Assembly: GCF_026213295.1 (NCBI RefSeq)
Contig: NC_079419.1
Location: 20,774,830-20,838,829 of the forward strand
Source: Gadus chalcogrammus
Lineage: Eukaryota; Chordata; Actinopteri; Gadiformes; Gadidae
Direction: 5' to 3'
DNA length: 64,000 bases
Shown: piece after piece, positions 39,042 to 51,628 of the stretch
Position numbering within the stretch: the stretch's first letter is position 1
Layout: each line of letters opens with the position of its first letter
Position numbers and translations under genes: made by a program
The notes under the pieces: generated by a model
What the model saw: the letters and a program-made list of their open reading frames with translations, nothing else
Told to the model about the DNA's origin: nothing
Databases searched by the model: none

Positions 39042-39652
39042 CAATGTGCCAAACCACATGTGTCTTGTAAAAGAAGTAATACACCCAAAAAAAAAATGCG
39101 TTAAATCACCTCGACATTGATGCCGTCAAATGTTGATCGAAAGTAGCCGTATTTAATTCCCCACTGATAAATAACCCATGATTTAAATTCTAGGGCCCCC
39201 TTCCTTTCAGTCCCACCTGAATCATCTCCTTTCAACCCTTAACCTTATCTCTGAGCGTATGAATTCTCCTGGGTTCTGGAAAAGGGGAAAAGGGGGGAGC
39301 CCCCCTTAAGAACAAGCTTTCCTCTCCCTTTGGCCCCCTTAAATGTTAATTGGTAAAAAAAGATAGCAAAATATGGCTTTTAAGAAAAAAACTATTTCCA
39401 TGTTATGATCGTAACACAAGGTGAAATGGATCATGTCTAAGCTCCTAAATACTTCCAATTCCTAGAAAGCACTTTAGCCAGATAGCTCTTCTTCCAGACA
39501 CTCCGTACTCAAGTCAACGGAAGTAAATGGTTGGACGGGAAATGACAGTGCAGTTCTATCAAATCTACTCTTGGAAACAGTTGATTTTTTTCACTTAACA
39601 AAGGTTAATGGTATGGGCTGATGCTTGACCTGGTGTTCAGTAATAATCAGCT

Positions 39653-39726
39653 CGTCCCTGGGTGGGCTTGAACCACCAACCTTTCGATTAACAGTCGAAC
39701 GCGCTAACCAATTGCGCCACAGAGAC
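39653..39726 (-). tRNA. tRNA-Asn(GTT), consensus copy
   Basis: Identical to the consensus over 74 nt. The 3' flank is GATTATTACTG, so there is no T run of four or more close by. Confidence 0.92.
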
Positions 39727-40339
39727 CAATGTGGGAAAAAACATGTGTCTTGAAAAAAAAGTAATACACCCAAAAAAAAACTGCGTTAAATCACCTCGAC
39801 ATTGATGCCGTCAAATGTTGATAGAAAGTAGCCGTATTTAATTCCCCACTGATAAATAACCCATGATTTAAATTCTAGGGCCCCCTTCCTTTCAGTCCCA
39901 CCTGAATCATCTCCTTTCAACCCTTGACCTTATCTTTGAGCGTATGAATTCTCCTGGGTTCTGGAAAAGGGGAAAAGGGGGGAGCCCCCCTTAAGAACAA
40001 GCTTTCCTCTCCCTGTGGCCCCCTTAAATTTTAATTGGTAAAAAAAGATAGCAAAATATGGCTTTTAAGAAAAAAACTATTTCCATGATATGATCGTAAC
40101 ACAAGGTGAAATGGATCATATCTAAGCACCTAAATACTTCCAATTCCTAGAAAGCACTTTAGCCAGCTAGCTCTTCTTCCAGACACTCCGTACTCAAGTC
40201 AACGGATGTAAATGGTTGGACGGGAAATGACAGAGCAGTTCTATCAAATCTACTCTTGGAAACACAGTTGATTTTTTTCACTTAACAAAGTTTAATGGTA
40301 TGGGCTGATGCTTGACCTGGTGTTCAGTAAATATCAGCT

Positions 40340-40413
40340 CGTCCCTGGGTGGGCTTGAACCACCAACCTTTCGATTAACAGTCGAACGCGCTAACCAATT
40401 GCACCACAGAGAC
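40340..40413 (-). tRNA. tRNA-Asn(GTT), A-box variant
   Basis: Consensus except the D-stem start reads GTGC instead of GCGC (C11T), which leaves a U-G pair. T3 only. Confidence 0.85.
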
Positions 40414-40992
40414 CTATGTGGGAAATCACATGTGTCTTGAAAAAAAAAAAATACAATCACCTCGACATTGATGTCTTCAAATGTTGATAGAAAGTAGCCG
40501 TATTTCATTCCCCACTGATAAATAACACATGATTTAAATGCTAGGGCCCCCTCCCTTTCAGTCCCACCTGAATCATCTCCTTTCAACCCTTAACCTTATC
40601 TCTGAGCGTATGAATTCTCCTGGGTTCTGGAAAAGGGGAAAAGGGGGGAGCCCCCCTTAAGAACAAGCTTTCCTCTCCCTGTGGCCACCTTAAATGTTAG
40701 TTTGTAAAAAAAGATAGCAAAATATGGCTTTTAAGAAAAAAACTATTTCCATGTTATAATCGTAAGACACGGTGAAATGGATCATATCTAAACTCCTGAA
40801 TACTTCCAATTACTTTAGCCAGCTAGCTCTTCCAGACACTCCGTACTCAAGTCAACGGAAGTAATTGGTTGGACGGGAAATTACAGAGCAGTTCTATCAA
40901 ATCTACTCTTGGAAACACAGTTGATTATTTTCACTTAACAAAGGTTAATGGTATGAGCTGATGCTTGACCTGGTGTTCGGTAAATATCAGCT

Positions 40993-41066
40993 CGTCCCTG
41001 GGTGGGCTTGAACCACCAACCTTTCGATTAACAGTCGAACGCTCTAACCAATTGCGCCACAGAGAC
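40993..41066 (-). tRNA. tRNA-Asn(GTT), D-stem mismatch
   Basis: The D-stem 3' strand is GAGC, which breaks one pair. Otherwise consensus. T3 only. Last tRNA before the DUF6729-type insertion. Confidence 0.78.
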
Positions 41067-41773
41067 CTATGAGGGAAATCACATGTGTCTTGAAAAAAAA
41101 GTGCCTCTCCCGTAGCATCCGGATGACACGGATGTCACACGCATACCTTTGTGGACAGGTATGATTGTATCAAATTATTTAGTTTGGCTGGACAAAGAGT
41201 TTTCTATGGGCAAAATGTTATAAATATTTTTGATCTAATATTGATGGGGTTTAGTGTGATCAAATATTGCTATTTGCTGGATTACTGATTACTGAAAAAA
41301 GATATTTGCTTTCATGATCTGAACTCACTTGCGGGTCAGGAGGAGGCAGAACTCCCCGCGGAGAGCCAAGCTCAGCTGGTCCAGGACGGTCTGGCTCGTG
41401 GACAGGTAATTTGATATGCAACTGGAGGAGTTGCACCTGAGGGTCTCCGTCACCATCAGGTAGTACCTGTCCACGTCCAGGACCTTCCGTGCCCTCTTGT
41501 GGATGCCGGCCCCGGTGAGCTGCCCCTTGCACTGGGGGCAGGACAGCCTCACCTTCCACAGGTGGTAGGGCATCCACACCAGGAGCCGGTGCATAAAAAA
41601 GCGGTCTGGTGATGGGACCTGGTTGTAGATGAGGGCAGGAACAGGTCGCTCATACCAGAGCTGGACGTCCGGTCGCAGCCGCTGGTTCCTCCACAGCGTG
41701 GATGCAATCCAGCGCTGGTCCTGCTGTGGAATGGTCTTCCTCATTTCCACCGGCAGCCAGAACTGAGCAGCAA

Positions 41774-41892
41774 GAGGAGGAGCAGGGAGGGGACCAGGAG
41801 GAGCAGGGAGGGGACCAGGAGGAGCAGGGAGGGGACCTGGAGGAGCAGGGAGGAGACCTGGAGGAGCAGGGAGGAGACCTGGAGGAGCAGGA
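41774..41892 (-). repeat. 21-bp coding minisatellite in exon 6
   Basis: About six copies of a 21-bp unit (plus strand GGAGCAGGGAGGGGACCAGG and variants) encode Pro-rich heptads, PPGPLPA or PPGLLPA. All copies stay in frame. Confidence 0.9.
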
Positions 41893-42900
41893 CTCGTATC
41901 TGATTCAACCTACATAAAGAAAAAGAAAAAGATCATAAATCATCTATCCGCTACACGCTACAGTATGTAAGACCTGTATAGAGGTTATTACAGTTGCACG
42001 AACCAGAGGAGAAGAGCTGGTCCTCGCCGCCGACATGATGGGGCTGGATGGAGGCAGAGAGAAAGGGGAGACAGGCCTGTAGAATCTGGGACTGGAAGGG
42101 GGCGTCACTCGAGGTGGGGTAGCGGATGGAGTGCTTCTCCCAGACGGGACAGTGGCAGGGCTGGAGGGACGCTGGGAAGAGGGGGAAACAGAGCCGATGA
42201 AGTACAATTACAAAACAAAGATAGTGTTGGCTGTATGGCTGTGTTCTTAGGCATCAGGCACAGCTATAGGTACATCAATTACCTCAACAGGCCTCCTGGT
42301 CAGATTGACATTCGGCTTGGCTGCAGCAGACAAAGTCCCACCAAACCGCGCTTTCTCAAACTGAAAATCAACCAAGAATAGTCTTAATAAATTGGTGTTA
42401 AAAAGGACATTATACACACACCAGTGATACGCATGAAAGTTATGTAAACACACAGATCTGAGATGAGTTGATCATGGCTAACCAGGTGAATGACATGGTA
42501 TTTAATGTGATGGAAATATTCACCATCGCCAGCGTCAATGCAGGCCTCCCAGGGCTCCGTGCAGGCGCAGCCGAGGTGGAGGCAGAGGTAGCTGCAGGGC
42601 TTCTCACAGACTGACAGACAGAAACAATAAAACCATTAAACAAGCATTAATACTAATCAATATGGGATTTTGTCCACATCACAAATTGTAAGCCTACAAA
42701 ATGCATTTATTTCACCAGGCTCTCAATATTACCTGCTGGGAGTGAAAGCCACAGGTACATGTCTGGGCTATCCCTAACATTAAGGTCTGCCCACGCAGCA
42801 TCATGGGACACTTCTCAATCTGTAATTAATTGAAAAGAATGATTTACTTAGACACAATTGGTTCACTTTGGAGTTTTGGTTTACTGTTGGGGCAAAGCTT

Positions 42901-44100
<1,200 letters not shown>

Positions 44101-44157
44101 GGATTAAATAATACCAATATTCAGTAGAACGAATTTAGAACGTCGATCATTTCAAGT

Positions 44158-44830
44158 TAGTAAAGTTAAACCGATGCTAACATGCTAGTAAATTAACCAA
44201 AGTCAGTGAAATGACGAGGAAAAGTAGTGACATGTCCGGACAAGCTAAGACAATCCGCACGGTCAGACTTTTGGATAAAGTTATACCCTATATTCAGTAG
44301 AACGAATTTATAATGTCGATAATTTCCGCGATTTATTGGTTCTTAAATGTAAAGCATTTGTTGTAATGTAAATTGCAAACAGTTACATTGCAGACTAGTT
44401 TTCAGAAGAGCGTACTTACTACCGTTATTACCGCTACCTTTTCCAGAGCATGACCTGTCCGAATTTATAGGGTGGATCATTTCCGCGATTGGATGTGTTA
44501 AATGTGTTAAATGTGTTTTAATGTAATTCAAACCCTTACCTTACAGAGTCGTTTTCAGGAATGACGATTGAATACGTGTGGTTTGTTCTACAGTTAAAAT
44601 CCATTCCGAATTCGGAGCGTCGCTAGCCTGTCCGTGATTGGCTTAGCGCAGGGAGAGAAATGGACAGTGGAACGTGTGATTGGTCATTCTGGTGAAAAGA
44701 TATGGAAGAGAAATGGAGAGAAATGGACAGTGGAACGTGTGATTGGTCATTCTGGTGAAAAGATATTGGAAATCCGATGATTTGGTTGGACGATCCAGAA
44801 TCTAAAAAGCAGACGGATCGGATTTAGGTA
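44158..44830 (-). promoter_or_regulatory. putative promoter region with four CCAAT boxes
   Basis: On the minus strand, CCAAT occurs at 44488-44492, 44637-44641, 44679-44683 and 44742-44746, upstream of both exon-1 copies. The last two lie in a tandem duplication (GAGAAATGGACAGTGGAACG ... GGTGAAAAGATAT). No clear TATA box was seen. Role as promoter is inferred from position only. Confidence 0.4.
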
Positions 44831-44843
44831 GCGCCACAGAGAC
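44831..44843 (-). pseudogene. tRNA-Asn 5' fragment at insertion junction
   Basis: Only the first 13 nt (GTCTCTGTGGCGC) survive. This marks the right junction of the DUF6729-type segment with the array. The following 40 bp repeat what lies left of 41102. Confidence 0.85.
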
Positions 44844-45042
44844 AGATGTGGGAAATGACATGTGTCTTGAAGAAAAAGTAATACACCCAAAAAAAACTGC
44901 GTTAAATCACCTCAACATTGATGCCGTCAAATGTTGATAGAAAGTAGCCGTATTTAATTCCCCACTGATAAATAACCCATGATTTAAATTCTAGGGCCCC
45001 CTTCCTTTCAGTCCCACCTGAATCATCTCCTTTCAACCCTTA

Positions 45043-46374
45043 CCGATACCAAACCGATCAACTGATGATGCAATCTCTACAGCCCTCCACACTGCACTCA
45101 GCCACCTGGAACACCCGGGGACCTCCGTAAGGATGCTCTTCGTCGACTACTGCTCGGCCTTTAATACCATCATCCCTGACATCCTTGTGAGCAAGCTAGC
45201 TGCCCTGGACTTCCCCCCCGCCACCTGTGCCTGGATAAAAGACTTTCTCACAAATCGTCCGCAGTCTGTTAAAATTGGCACCCACAGCTCCTCCACCCTC
45301 ATGCTCAGTACGGGTTCTCCACAGGGCTGCGTGCTGAGCCCACTCCTGTATGCCATCTACACTCATGACTGTACTCCCACCCACCCCACCAACACAATAG
45401 TCGAATTCGCGGATGATACGACTGTGGTGGGGCTCATAACCGGAGGAGACGAGTCGGCCTATAGGGATGAGGTGCAGCGGCTGGTGGAGTGGTGTGCTGC
45501 AAACAACCTGACCCTTAACACAATAAAAACAAAGGAGGTTATAATGGATTTCAGGCGTCACAGAGCTGACCCCGCCCCTCTCCACATAAATGGTGACTGT
45601 GTGGAGAGAGTCTCCACCTTCAAGTTCCTGGGAACTCACATCTCTGAGGACATATCCTGGACAGCAAACACATCAGCGGTGGTGAAGAAGGCCCAACAAC
45701 GACTCCACTTCCTGAGGGTACTCAAGAGGAACAAGCTGGAGGAGAAGCTGCTGGTGACGTTTTACCGCTCCACCATCGAGAGTGTGCTGGCCTTCTCCAT
45801 CACTGTGTGGTATGCTGGCTGTACAGTGGCTGACAGGAAAAGGCTGCAGAGGGTGATAAGGTCAGCCGAAAAAACTATTGGCTCTCCTTTGCCCTCCTTG
45901 GATGACATTGCCAGCTCACGATGCATCTCAAGATCAAGAAAGATCATCTGTGACCACCTCCATCCCGGCCACCACCTACTCAGCCTACTGCCCTCTGGTA
46001 GGAGGTACAGGAGCCTGAAGTGCAGAACCAACAGACTGAACAAAAGCTTCTTTCCTTGGGCAATCAGGACACTTAACACCCATAAAACTTGAAACAAAGA
46101 TTCCTCACTATCTATATAGTGCAATATGCTTACGGCCTTTATATTTATCCTGACATCACCTGTCCTTGTCTTGTTCCAAATGTTTTTCTTATTTCTGTCT
46201 TGTTTTGTTTTTGTTTTTTAAATTTTTAACTTAAATTGCGTGTTTATTTATTTATTTATTTGTTTATTTATTTATTTATTTTGTATGTGTAATGCACCTT
46301 CAGTTGGCACTCCCAATTTCGTTGTATAGGTGACTGTACAATGACAATAAAGTCTATCTTTATCTTTATCTTTT
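45043..46374 (+). mobile_element. 5'-truncated LINE (CR1/L2/Rex-like)
   Basis: It inserted in the CCCTTAACCTTATC stretch of a monomer. It keeps reverse transcriptase and the 3' end but lacks ORF1 and the endonuclease. The 3' UTR ends TGACAATAAAGTCTATC plus short CTTTAT repeats instead of poly-A, as in CR1/L2/Rex-type elements. A ~40-bp copy of the same 3' end, inverted, sits at about 62229-62267. Confidence 0.9.
45052..46092 (+). CDS. LINE reverse transcriptase, C-terminal part
   Basis: The open frame has no stops from the truncation point to TGA at 46092. The first ATG in frame is 45133 (319 codons), but the frame continues upstream ([20 protein letters not shown]), so the start is lost by 5' truncation, not chosen. 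Reverse transcriptase blocks in order: [44 protein letters not shown] with the catalytic Asp pair; [20 protein letters not shown]. The thumb/C-terminal region ends in [10 protein letters not shown] and [10 protein letters not shown]. It copies element RNA at the target nick in intact relatives. Without the endonuclease this copy cannot move by itself. Confidence 0.9.
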   Translation, partial: NRSTDDAISTALHTALSHLEHPGTSVRMLFVDYCSAFNTIIPDILVSKLAALDFPPATCAWIKDFLTNRPQSVKIGTHSSSTLMLSTGSPQGCVLSPLLYAIYTHDCTPTHPTNTIVEFADDTTVVGLITGGDESAYRDEVQRLVEWCAANNLTLNTIKTKEVIMDFRRHRADPAPLHINGDCVERVSTFKFLGTHISEDISWTANTSAVVKKAQQRLHFLRVLKRNKLEEKLLVTFYRSTIESVLAFSITVWYAGCTVADRKRLQRVIRSAEKTIGSPLPSLDDIASSRCISRSRKIICDHLHPGHHLLSLLPSGRRYRSLKCRTNRLNKSFFPWAIRTLNTHKT

Positions 46375-46781
46375 TAACCTTATCTCTGAGCGTATGAATT
46401 CTCCTGGGTTCTGGAAAAGGGGAAAAGGGGGGAGCCCCCCTTAAGAACAAGCTTTCCTCTCCCTGTGGCCCCCTTAAATGTTAATTGGTAAAAAAAAGAT
46501 AGCAAAATATGGCTTTTAAGAAAAAAACTATTTCCATGTTATGATCGTAACATAAGGTGAAATGGATCATATCTAAGCTCCTAAATACTTCCAATTCCTA
46601 GAAAGCACTTTAGCCAGCTAGCTCTTCTTCCAGACACTCCGTACTCAAGTCAACGGAAGTAAATGGTTGGACGGGAAAAAATGACAGAGCAGTTCTATCA
46701 AATCTCCTCTTGGAAACACAGTTGATTATTTTCACTTAACAAAGGTTAATGGTATGGGCTGATGCTTGACCTGGTGTTCAG

Positions 46782-46785
46782 AAAA
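46782..46785 (-). terminator. pol III T4 run
   Basis: T4 on the minus strand 8 nt past the degenerate tRNA at 46794-46867. Confidence 0.5.
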
Positions 46786-46793
46786 TATCAGCT

Positions 46794-46867
46794 CGTCCCT
46801 GGGTGGGCTTGAACCACCAACCTTTTGTTTAACAGTCGAACGCGCTAACCAATTACGCCACAGAGAA
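46794..46867 (-). pseudogene. tRNA-Asn pseudogene at array edge
   Basis: 74 nt with loop CTGTTAA, but the 3' anticodon stem is ACAAA and pairs poorly. First base is T and the A box reads GGCGTAATTGG. Degenerate edge copy. Confidence 0.8.
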
Positions 46868-46890
46868 CTATGTACACATGAGTCTTGTAG

Positions 46891-47286
46891 AAAGCACAAC
46901 ATGTCTGCTTGTCAGCTATGGCTAAGTTTGCAACAAATGAATCTCACTCAACCATTGAAACGGTCACTGGCAATGAGATCGTATTTTACCCTGGTATGCT
47001 AGATGACCATCTAAGGAGAATAACCATGCTTTCAAAGTCATGTTATATTGCTTATTCGTCCTTTCAAATTATCAAGACTTTCATGGTTTGCCGCCACAAA
47101 CCGTAGTTGTAGCTTATTTTCATTCTGTCTAGCTGACTCCATATCAATGCAAAATGTTGTGGCTCGACAAAGCAATCTGCTGACCGGCTGACATTTAGTG
47201 TGGCTCTATGATCGAGCAGAACCAAGTACGACTCCTTTTCCTTTCTGAGAACATTCCACCAGATGGGCTAGGTTAAAAGGACATAT
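46891..47286. other. non-array segment, nothing recognised
   Basis: Unique-looking sequence between two array edges, with no gene or element recognised. Confidence 0.5.
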
Positions 47287-47359
47287 CCCCCAACGTGGGG
47301 CTCGAACCCACTACCCAGAGATTTAGAGTATCATGCTCTACCGACAGAGCTAGCAGGGA
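47287..47359 (-). pseudogene. tRNA-Lys-derived pseudogene with anticodon CTA
   Basis: The 73-nt match to vertebrate tRNA-Lys(CTT) includes the exact B box GGTTCGAGCCC and the GTCGGTAGAGCATGA D-arm region. I count about eight differences. The anticodon loop is CTCTAAA, so the anticodon is CUA (amber). Base 14 is T and one anticodon-stem pair is T-T. The acceptor still pairs in part (TCCCTGC/GTTGGGG). Probably not functional. Confidence 0.8.
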
Positions 47360-47945
47360 TTACAATTGACAGTAACAGACAACATATAAAAAATAAATTA
47401 AAAAAAACCTCTGCGTTTAATCGCCTCGACATTGATGTCTTCAAATGCTGATATAAAGCAGCGTATTTCATTCCCCACTGATAAATAACATGTGATTTAA
47501 ATTCTAGGGCCTCCTCCCTCTGAGTCCCCCCTGAATAATCTCCTTTCAAAAATTAAACTAATCTCTGAGCGTATGTAATCTCCTGGGATCTGAAAAGGGG
47601 ACACCCTTAAGAACAAGCTTTCCTCTCCCTGTGCCCTCTTAAATGTTGTGTTGGGAAAAAAAGATAGCAAAATATGGCTTTCAAGAAAAAAAAAATGTCC
47701 ATGTTATGATCGTAAGACAAGGTGAAATGGAACATATCTGAGCTCCTAAATACTTCCAATTCCTAGGAACTCACTTCAGCCAGCTAGCTCTTCTTCCAGA
47801 CACTCCGTACTCAAGTCAACGGAAGTAAATGGTTGGACGGGAAATGACAGAGCAGTTCTATCAAATCTACTTTTGGAAACACATTCGATTTTTTCACTCA
47901 ACGACGGTTAAAGCTTTGGGCTGATGCTTGACCTGGTGGTCAACT

Positions 47946-47949
47946 AAAA
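47946..47949 (-). terminator. pol III T4 run
   Basis: T4 on the minus strand, 7 nt past the tRNA at 47956-48029. Confidence 0.55.
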
Positions 47950-47955
47950 TCAGCT

Positions 47956-48029
47956 CGTCCCTGGGTGTGCTTGAACCACCAAGCTTTCGATTAACAGTCG
48001 AACGCGCTAACCAATTGCGCCACAGAGAC
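47956..48029 (-). tRNA. tRNA-Asn(GTT), edge copy
   Basis: 74 nt with loop CTGTTAA and acceptor intact. The T-stem 3' strand is ACACC, one mismatch, and the variable loop is AGCTT. A T4 run follows. It sits in a diverged monomer. Confidence 0.75.
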
Positions 48030-48382
48030 CTATCCATTAAATCAAGCGTGTCTTGAAAAAAAATAATACACCCAAAAAAAACCTGTGCGTTAAATCGCCT
48101 CGGGATTGATGCCTTCAAATGTTGATAGAAAGTATCCGTCTTTCATTCATTCCCCACCGATAAGTCACACACTCCTTTCAACCCTTAACCTTAGGGGAGC
48201 CCCCCTTAAGAAGAAGCTTTCCTCTCGCTGTGACCCCCTTAAATGTTAATTGGCAAAAAAAGATAGCAAAATATGGCTTTTAAGAAAAAAACTATTTCCA
48301 TGTTATGATCGTAGGACAAGGTGAAATGGATCATATCTAAGCTCCTAAATACTTCCAATTCCTAGAAAGCACTTTAGCCACA

Positions 48383-48690
48383 TAGGGCCAAAAAAAAAAA
48401 AGTTTGGTTCCTGTTGGTTGTCAGTTGAGGTCATGGGTAGGCAGGGAATTTATTTATTGATTTTTTATTTATTTTTTCAGCGGCAGCGAATGATAGGTAG
48501 GTTGTTTTCATTTAAAAACGAGAAAATTCGCTCATCCTTGTGCAGAATGAAGAGGTGCTGTACCAAAACGAAATTATAGTTTGCATCAAAAAAAAAAAAG
48601 CTAAAGCTCATAAAATGATTTGGGTCGCACATAAATTGACAGGGTCGGTCGGAAACCGGAACCAAACAATTATTTTTTTAGGCCTTATAC
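48383..48690. mobile_element. inverted-repeat element at array right end
   Basis: The left end GGGCCAAAAAAAAAAAAGTT plus TGGTTCC pairs imperfectly with the right end GGAACCAAACAATTATTTTT plus TTAGGCC. About 300 bp, non-coding. Target duplication not clear. Confidence 0.55.
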
Positions 48691-49628
48691 ACACACTCAG
48701 CAACCCAAATTATGTTTCCATGCTCTAGGTGTGACAAACTATGGCAGTGATGTACATTGCACGTTGGTAGGTATGGCAAAGTACGGGATTTCCCCTGCTG
48801 TTACTCAAACCTAAATTGTACTATAGGTACGATTTAAGGGCTGATCCAATTGATTAAAAACAAATGTTGGATGAGGCACTAATAACGATATTGGAGCGGT
48901 GTGTCCCTATATGTCATAGATTGGGTTAACAATTTTGGAGTTTATTGCTTGTTACCTTGATTCCTTTTATACTGTTTCTGTTGTTCAAAATGTTAGCTGT
49001 TCACAGACAGTAGCTTAAGACATCTAATGATACATTTTCTCATATTGAACAATGTTAGAATTCAATGAAAGCACCATGCAGGTCTTCAGTGGCCCTTCCA
49101 GCAGTGGAAAGCAGTCAGAATAAGCCACAACTAAAGAGTCATTGCAAGGGGGTTTGAAAAAAAGATTTTTATTTAAATTGTTCCAATGTTGTTTAACCTC
49201 ATGTGTTATCATTGTCGTTTTTCCCTCAAAGTATTATTTTTTCAAATGAAAAATACTACAATTGTGTAGTAGCCTTTCAATCTATTTGCGTATTCACTGA
49301 AGTGCTGCTTGACTTTACCCATACCTCCCGATGCGGTCGATGTAATCGCTCGTAGCACTGAGAGTGTGTTGGGAGAAGGGCTGATTTCATCTGAGCTTTT
49401 AATCTTCTGACACAGAGCATCAAAGGTGAAAGCTGTGTTACATTTACTTAGACACCACCGTTTCACTCACCAGTAGCCAACCACCATCATACTTACTAAT
49501 TTTACATCACATTGTAATATTGGAACGGTCCTTCTATACTAAATAGAAGGACTTTTAAGAAAAAAAAATGTATTCATTTATTTTTTCCACAATGTCGTTT
49601 TTTTAAACGATTTATGATGACTATATGC
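48691..49628. other. unique non-coding sequence
   Basis: No gene, RNA or repeat recognised. AT-rich with scattered A and T runs. Confidence 0.4.
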
Positions 49629-49696
49629 TCTGTAAGGTGACCTTGGGTGTCTTGAAAGGCGCCTCTAAATTAAATGTATTATTATTATTATTATTA
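49629..49696 (+). repeat. LINE/SINE 3' tail with (ATT)n
   Basis: CTTGAAAGGCGCCTCTAAAT then TAAATGTATTATTATTATT. A conserved GGCGCCT block followed by ATT repeats is a common 3' tail of fish L2-type LINEs and the SINEs that use them. Only the tail is present. Confidence 0.65.
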
Positions 49697-50792
49697 AATA
49701 CTAAGTAGAATTAGGAAAGAAGGAAGAAAGTTTGAGTGCTGTTCTCTATGGTTGGGTCAGTGTAGGGCACTTTTATATTGTTATAAGCGTGTATTAGTAT
49801 TAAACTTAGCTGATAACTAGGGTGTGTTGCAGTGGTGGCCGCACCAGCATGTCTAACATTCAGGGTCAAATCTTGCCACTGGTTTTGGATTTGTCAAAAC
49901 AATGGGCTCGCGGCTGCCCGTGCTTCTCCTGGAAGTGGCTTAGGACAACACTGCCGGACTGGATGATTAAACCATCCCAACCGTCTCTCCTGGCTTCACT
50001 AAAACATAGATAGAATGTTAGCAATATAATTTGTCAAAATGACTTTGTTGTCAGCACACCATTTCTGCCAAATAGCATTTAGCATTAGCGAACAGGCCAA
50101 CAGCGGTTCAGGGCTTAGACCATCAGGATGCCCTGCATTCACCCTCATCCTCATCACAGGTGCAATGTGCAAGTCTCTGCTGTGGCTACAACAGAGATAG
50201 GATGACCAATGCTGTGAAAGATGACCTACTTTAGAGTAGACAGCTTACTCCTTGAGTGGGTTATTGTTTACACTGCACTAACATGGCAATCCGAGTTACA
50301 ACGGCAGCCTGGTGCATGCCTCCCTTTGATCTTTGACCTACCCTCCTGGCTCATCTTGATATACATATATGAATATACATAATTCTACCACCATGCAGTA
50401 GAAATTGTTTGCAAACATAATTTCATATTTTTCAGATTGCATTCATGAAACAAAGGATTCAGTGACATTACTCTTGCAGTGATGACTTGTCATATTTTTG
50501 TTCTGACAGTTCAATTTGCGGCTCTTTCTACTCGAGATCACCCCTGATGATTGTAAATGGAAAAATATTAAAGTTTCTGCTCCAGGAAAAGCCATCCATA
50601 TACTTCTCCTAAAAACACATTATTGGCTGAATATAAGTATCTTGAGTCTGCTGCTTTGTCAATTTGTTATATACGATATATCACAAACAAAAACATTTTG
50701 TAAGTGCTATTTTTTGCAACCTTTTCAGGAGGTTCATGCAAACCATTCTGAAAAGCTTGGGCTTGGATAACAAATCAATTGATCCCATAAGC
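49697..50792. other. unique non-coding sequence
   Basis: No gene or repeat recognised. The open frames here (60-85 codons) show no domain. Confidence 0.4.
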
Positions 50793-50995
50793 CAGGGGTG
50801 CCCAACCTTTTTTGACCCAAGATCTACTTTTCAAGTAGCCAACCTCCCGAGATCTACCAGCAAACCTACCTTCAAGCCGGGGGGGGGGGGGGAGGGGGGT
50901 AGAGAACAATTGTTGACGGGGGGGGGGGGGAAGATCGACTTGGGATCTGTCGGCGATCTACTGGTAGACCGCGATCGACTGGTTGGGCACCCCTG
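50793..50995. mobile_element. hAT MITE with 8-bp target duplication
   Basis: The ends CAGGGGTGCCCAACC and GGTTGGGCACCCCTG are perfect inverted repeats. CCATAAGC occurs directly on both sides (50785-50792 and 50996-51003), the 8-bp duplication of hAT transposition. 203 bp, non-coding, with two poly-G stretches. GATCTAC/GATCGAC blocks near both ends pair as subterminal repeats. Confidence 0.95.
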
Positions 50996-51003
50996 CCATA
51001 AGC

Positions 51004-51628
51004 TATGTTGGGATACACACTGCAATAACACCAACATCAGCAGGACATTCACGCCGTACGTTCTGTTCTACTGTTCCTGCAGATAGAGCAATGTATGTGG
51101 ACGTTTTGTTTACTTCAGTGAGAGCATCTGGGCTGGCTGGGCATCAAAGTCTAAGGCCAAAGTAAATGAAACTAGCTGCAGCGCAGGCTGCTAGCCTACT
51201 GCTGGGGGCATTTCACTGAAAAGTTTCCCTAAAACATGATCCCAGCTAGCGATGACCTTGGTGTGGCAGGGAGCACAGCAGCATCTCTATTTTAGATACT
51301 AGAGAGAAGGCAAAGACAAACCCTTTCCACAGCAGATCACAATTACTTGGACTGCTTCCAAGTCACCACAGGGTCCATTAGAAGAAGCCAAGGGTCCATT
51401 TGTGTGCCAAGATGCTGACCCTGGGATCTCTTCAACCAGGCTAAAAGTGAGTCCCAACTATCAGATTATCCCCTGACAGCATTAATTTATAGATTCTCAT
51501 TTGGGGTTGGTTGATTAAGAAAATACAGACTGCCAAGGTATCACATGTATCACATAATGGATGAATTGAACAATCTACAACAATACAAATGAGTGTTTTA
51601 GGGAGCTTGAGTATATGGGCATGATATG
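51004..51628. other. unique non-coding sequence
   Basis: No gene or repeat recognised between the hAT MITE and the large palindrome. Confidence 0.4.

Larger units (their letters stand above)
16484..41102. repeat. tRNA-Asn array block 2 (main array)
   Basis: About 33 consecutive monomers. Spacing between successive tRNAs is mostly 679-694 bp: 684-688 between plain copies, about 693 after 6-nt insertion copies. Two transposons interrupt it, at 17970-19474 and 31458-32355. From 24293 onward, variant types recur every four monomers (2754-2755 bp). The block ends in the A-run upstream of the last tRNA, where a DUF6729-type exon begins. Confidence 0.97.
44831..46890. repeat. tRNA-Asn array block 3, split by a LINE
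   Basis: Monomer sequence runs from the tRNA fragment to CAACCCTTA at 45042 and resumes at 46375 with TAACCTTATC. It ends just past the tRNA at 46794-46867, after which the sequence is no longer monomer-like. Confidence 0.93.
47395..48382. repeat. tRNA-Asn array block 4, degenerate right edge
   Basis: One full and one partial monomer with many indels. The palindrome AAGGGGGGAGCCCCCCTT is missing or reduced, and spacing is disturbed. It stops inside GCACTTTAGCC, where the element at 48383 begins. Higher divergence at an array edge is expected where homogenising exchange is rare. Confidence 0.88.

Noticed and set aside
13528..41102. CRISPR-like array
   Set aside because: The unit is ~687 bp, contains tRNA genes, and the DNA is eukaryotic. 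There are no short repeat-spacer units.
13528..41102. 5S rRNA or snRNA gene hidden in the monomer
   Set aside because: I looked for typical internal-control or conserved core sequences outside the tRNA and found none. An Rfam scan would settle it.
45196..45639. 147-codon minus-strand frame
   Set aside because: It is antisense to the LINE reverse transcriptase, which has clear domain motifs.
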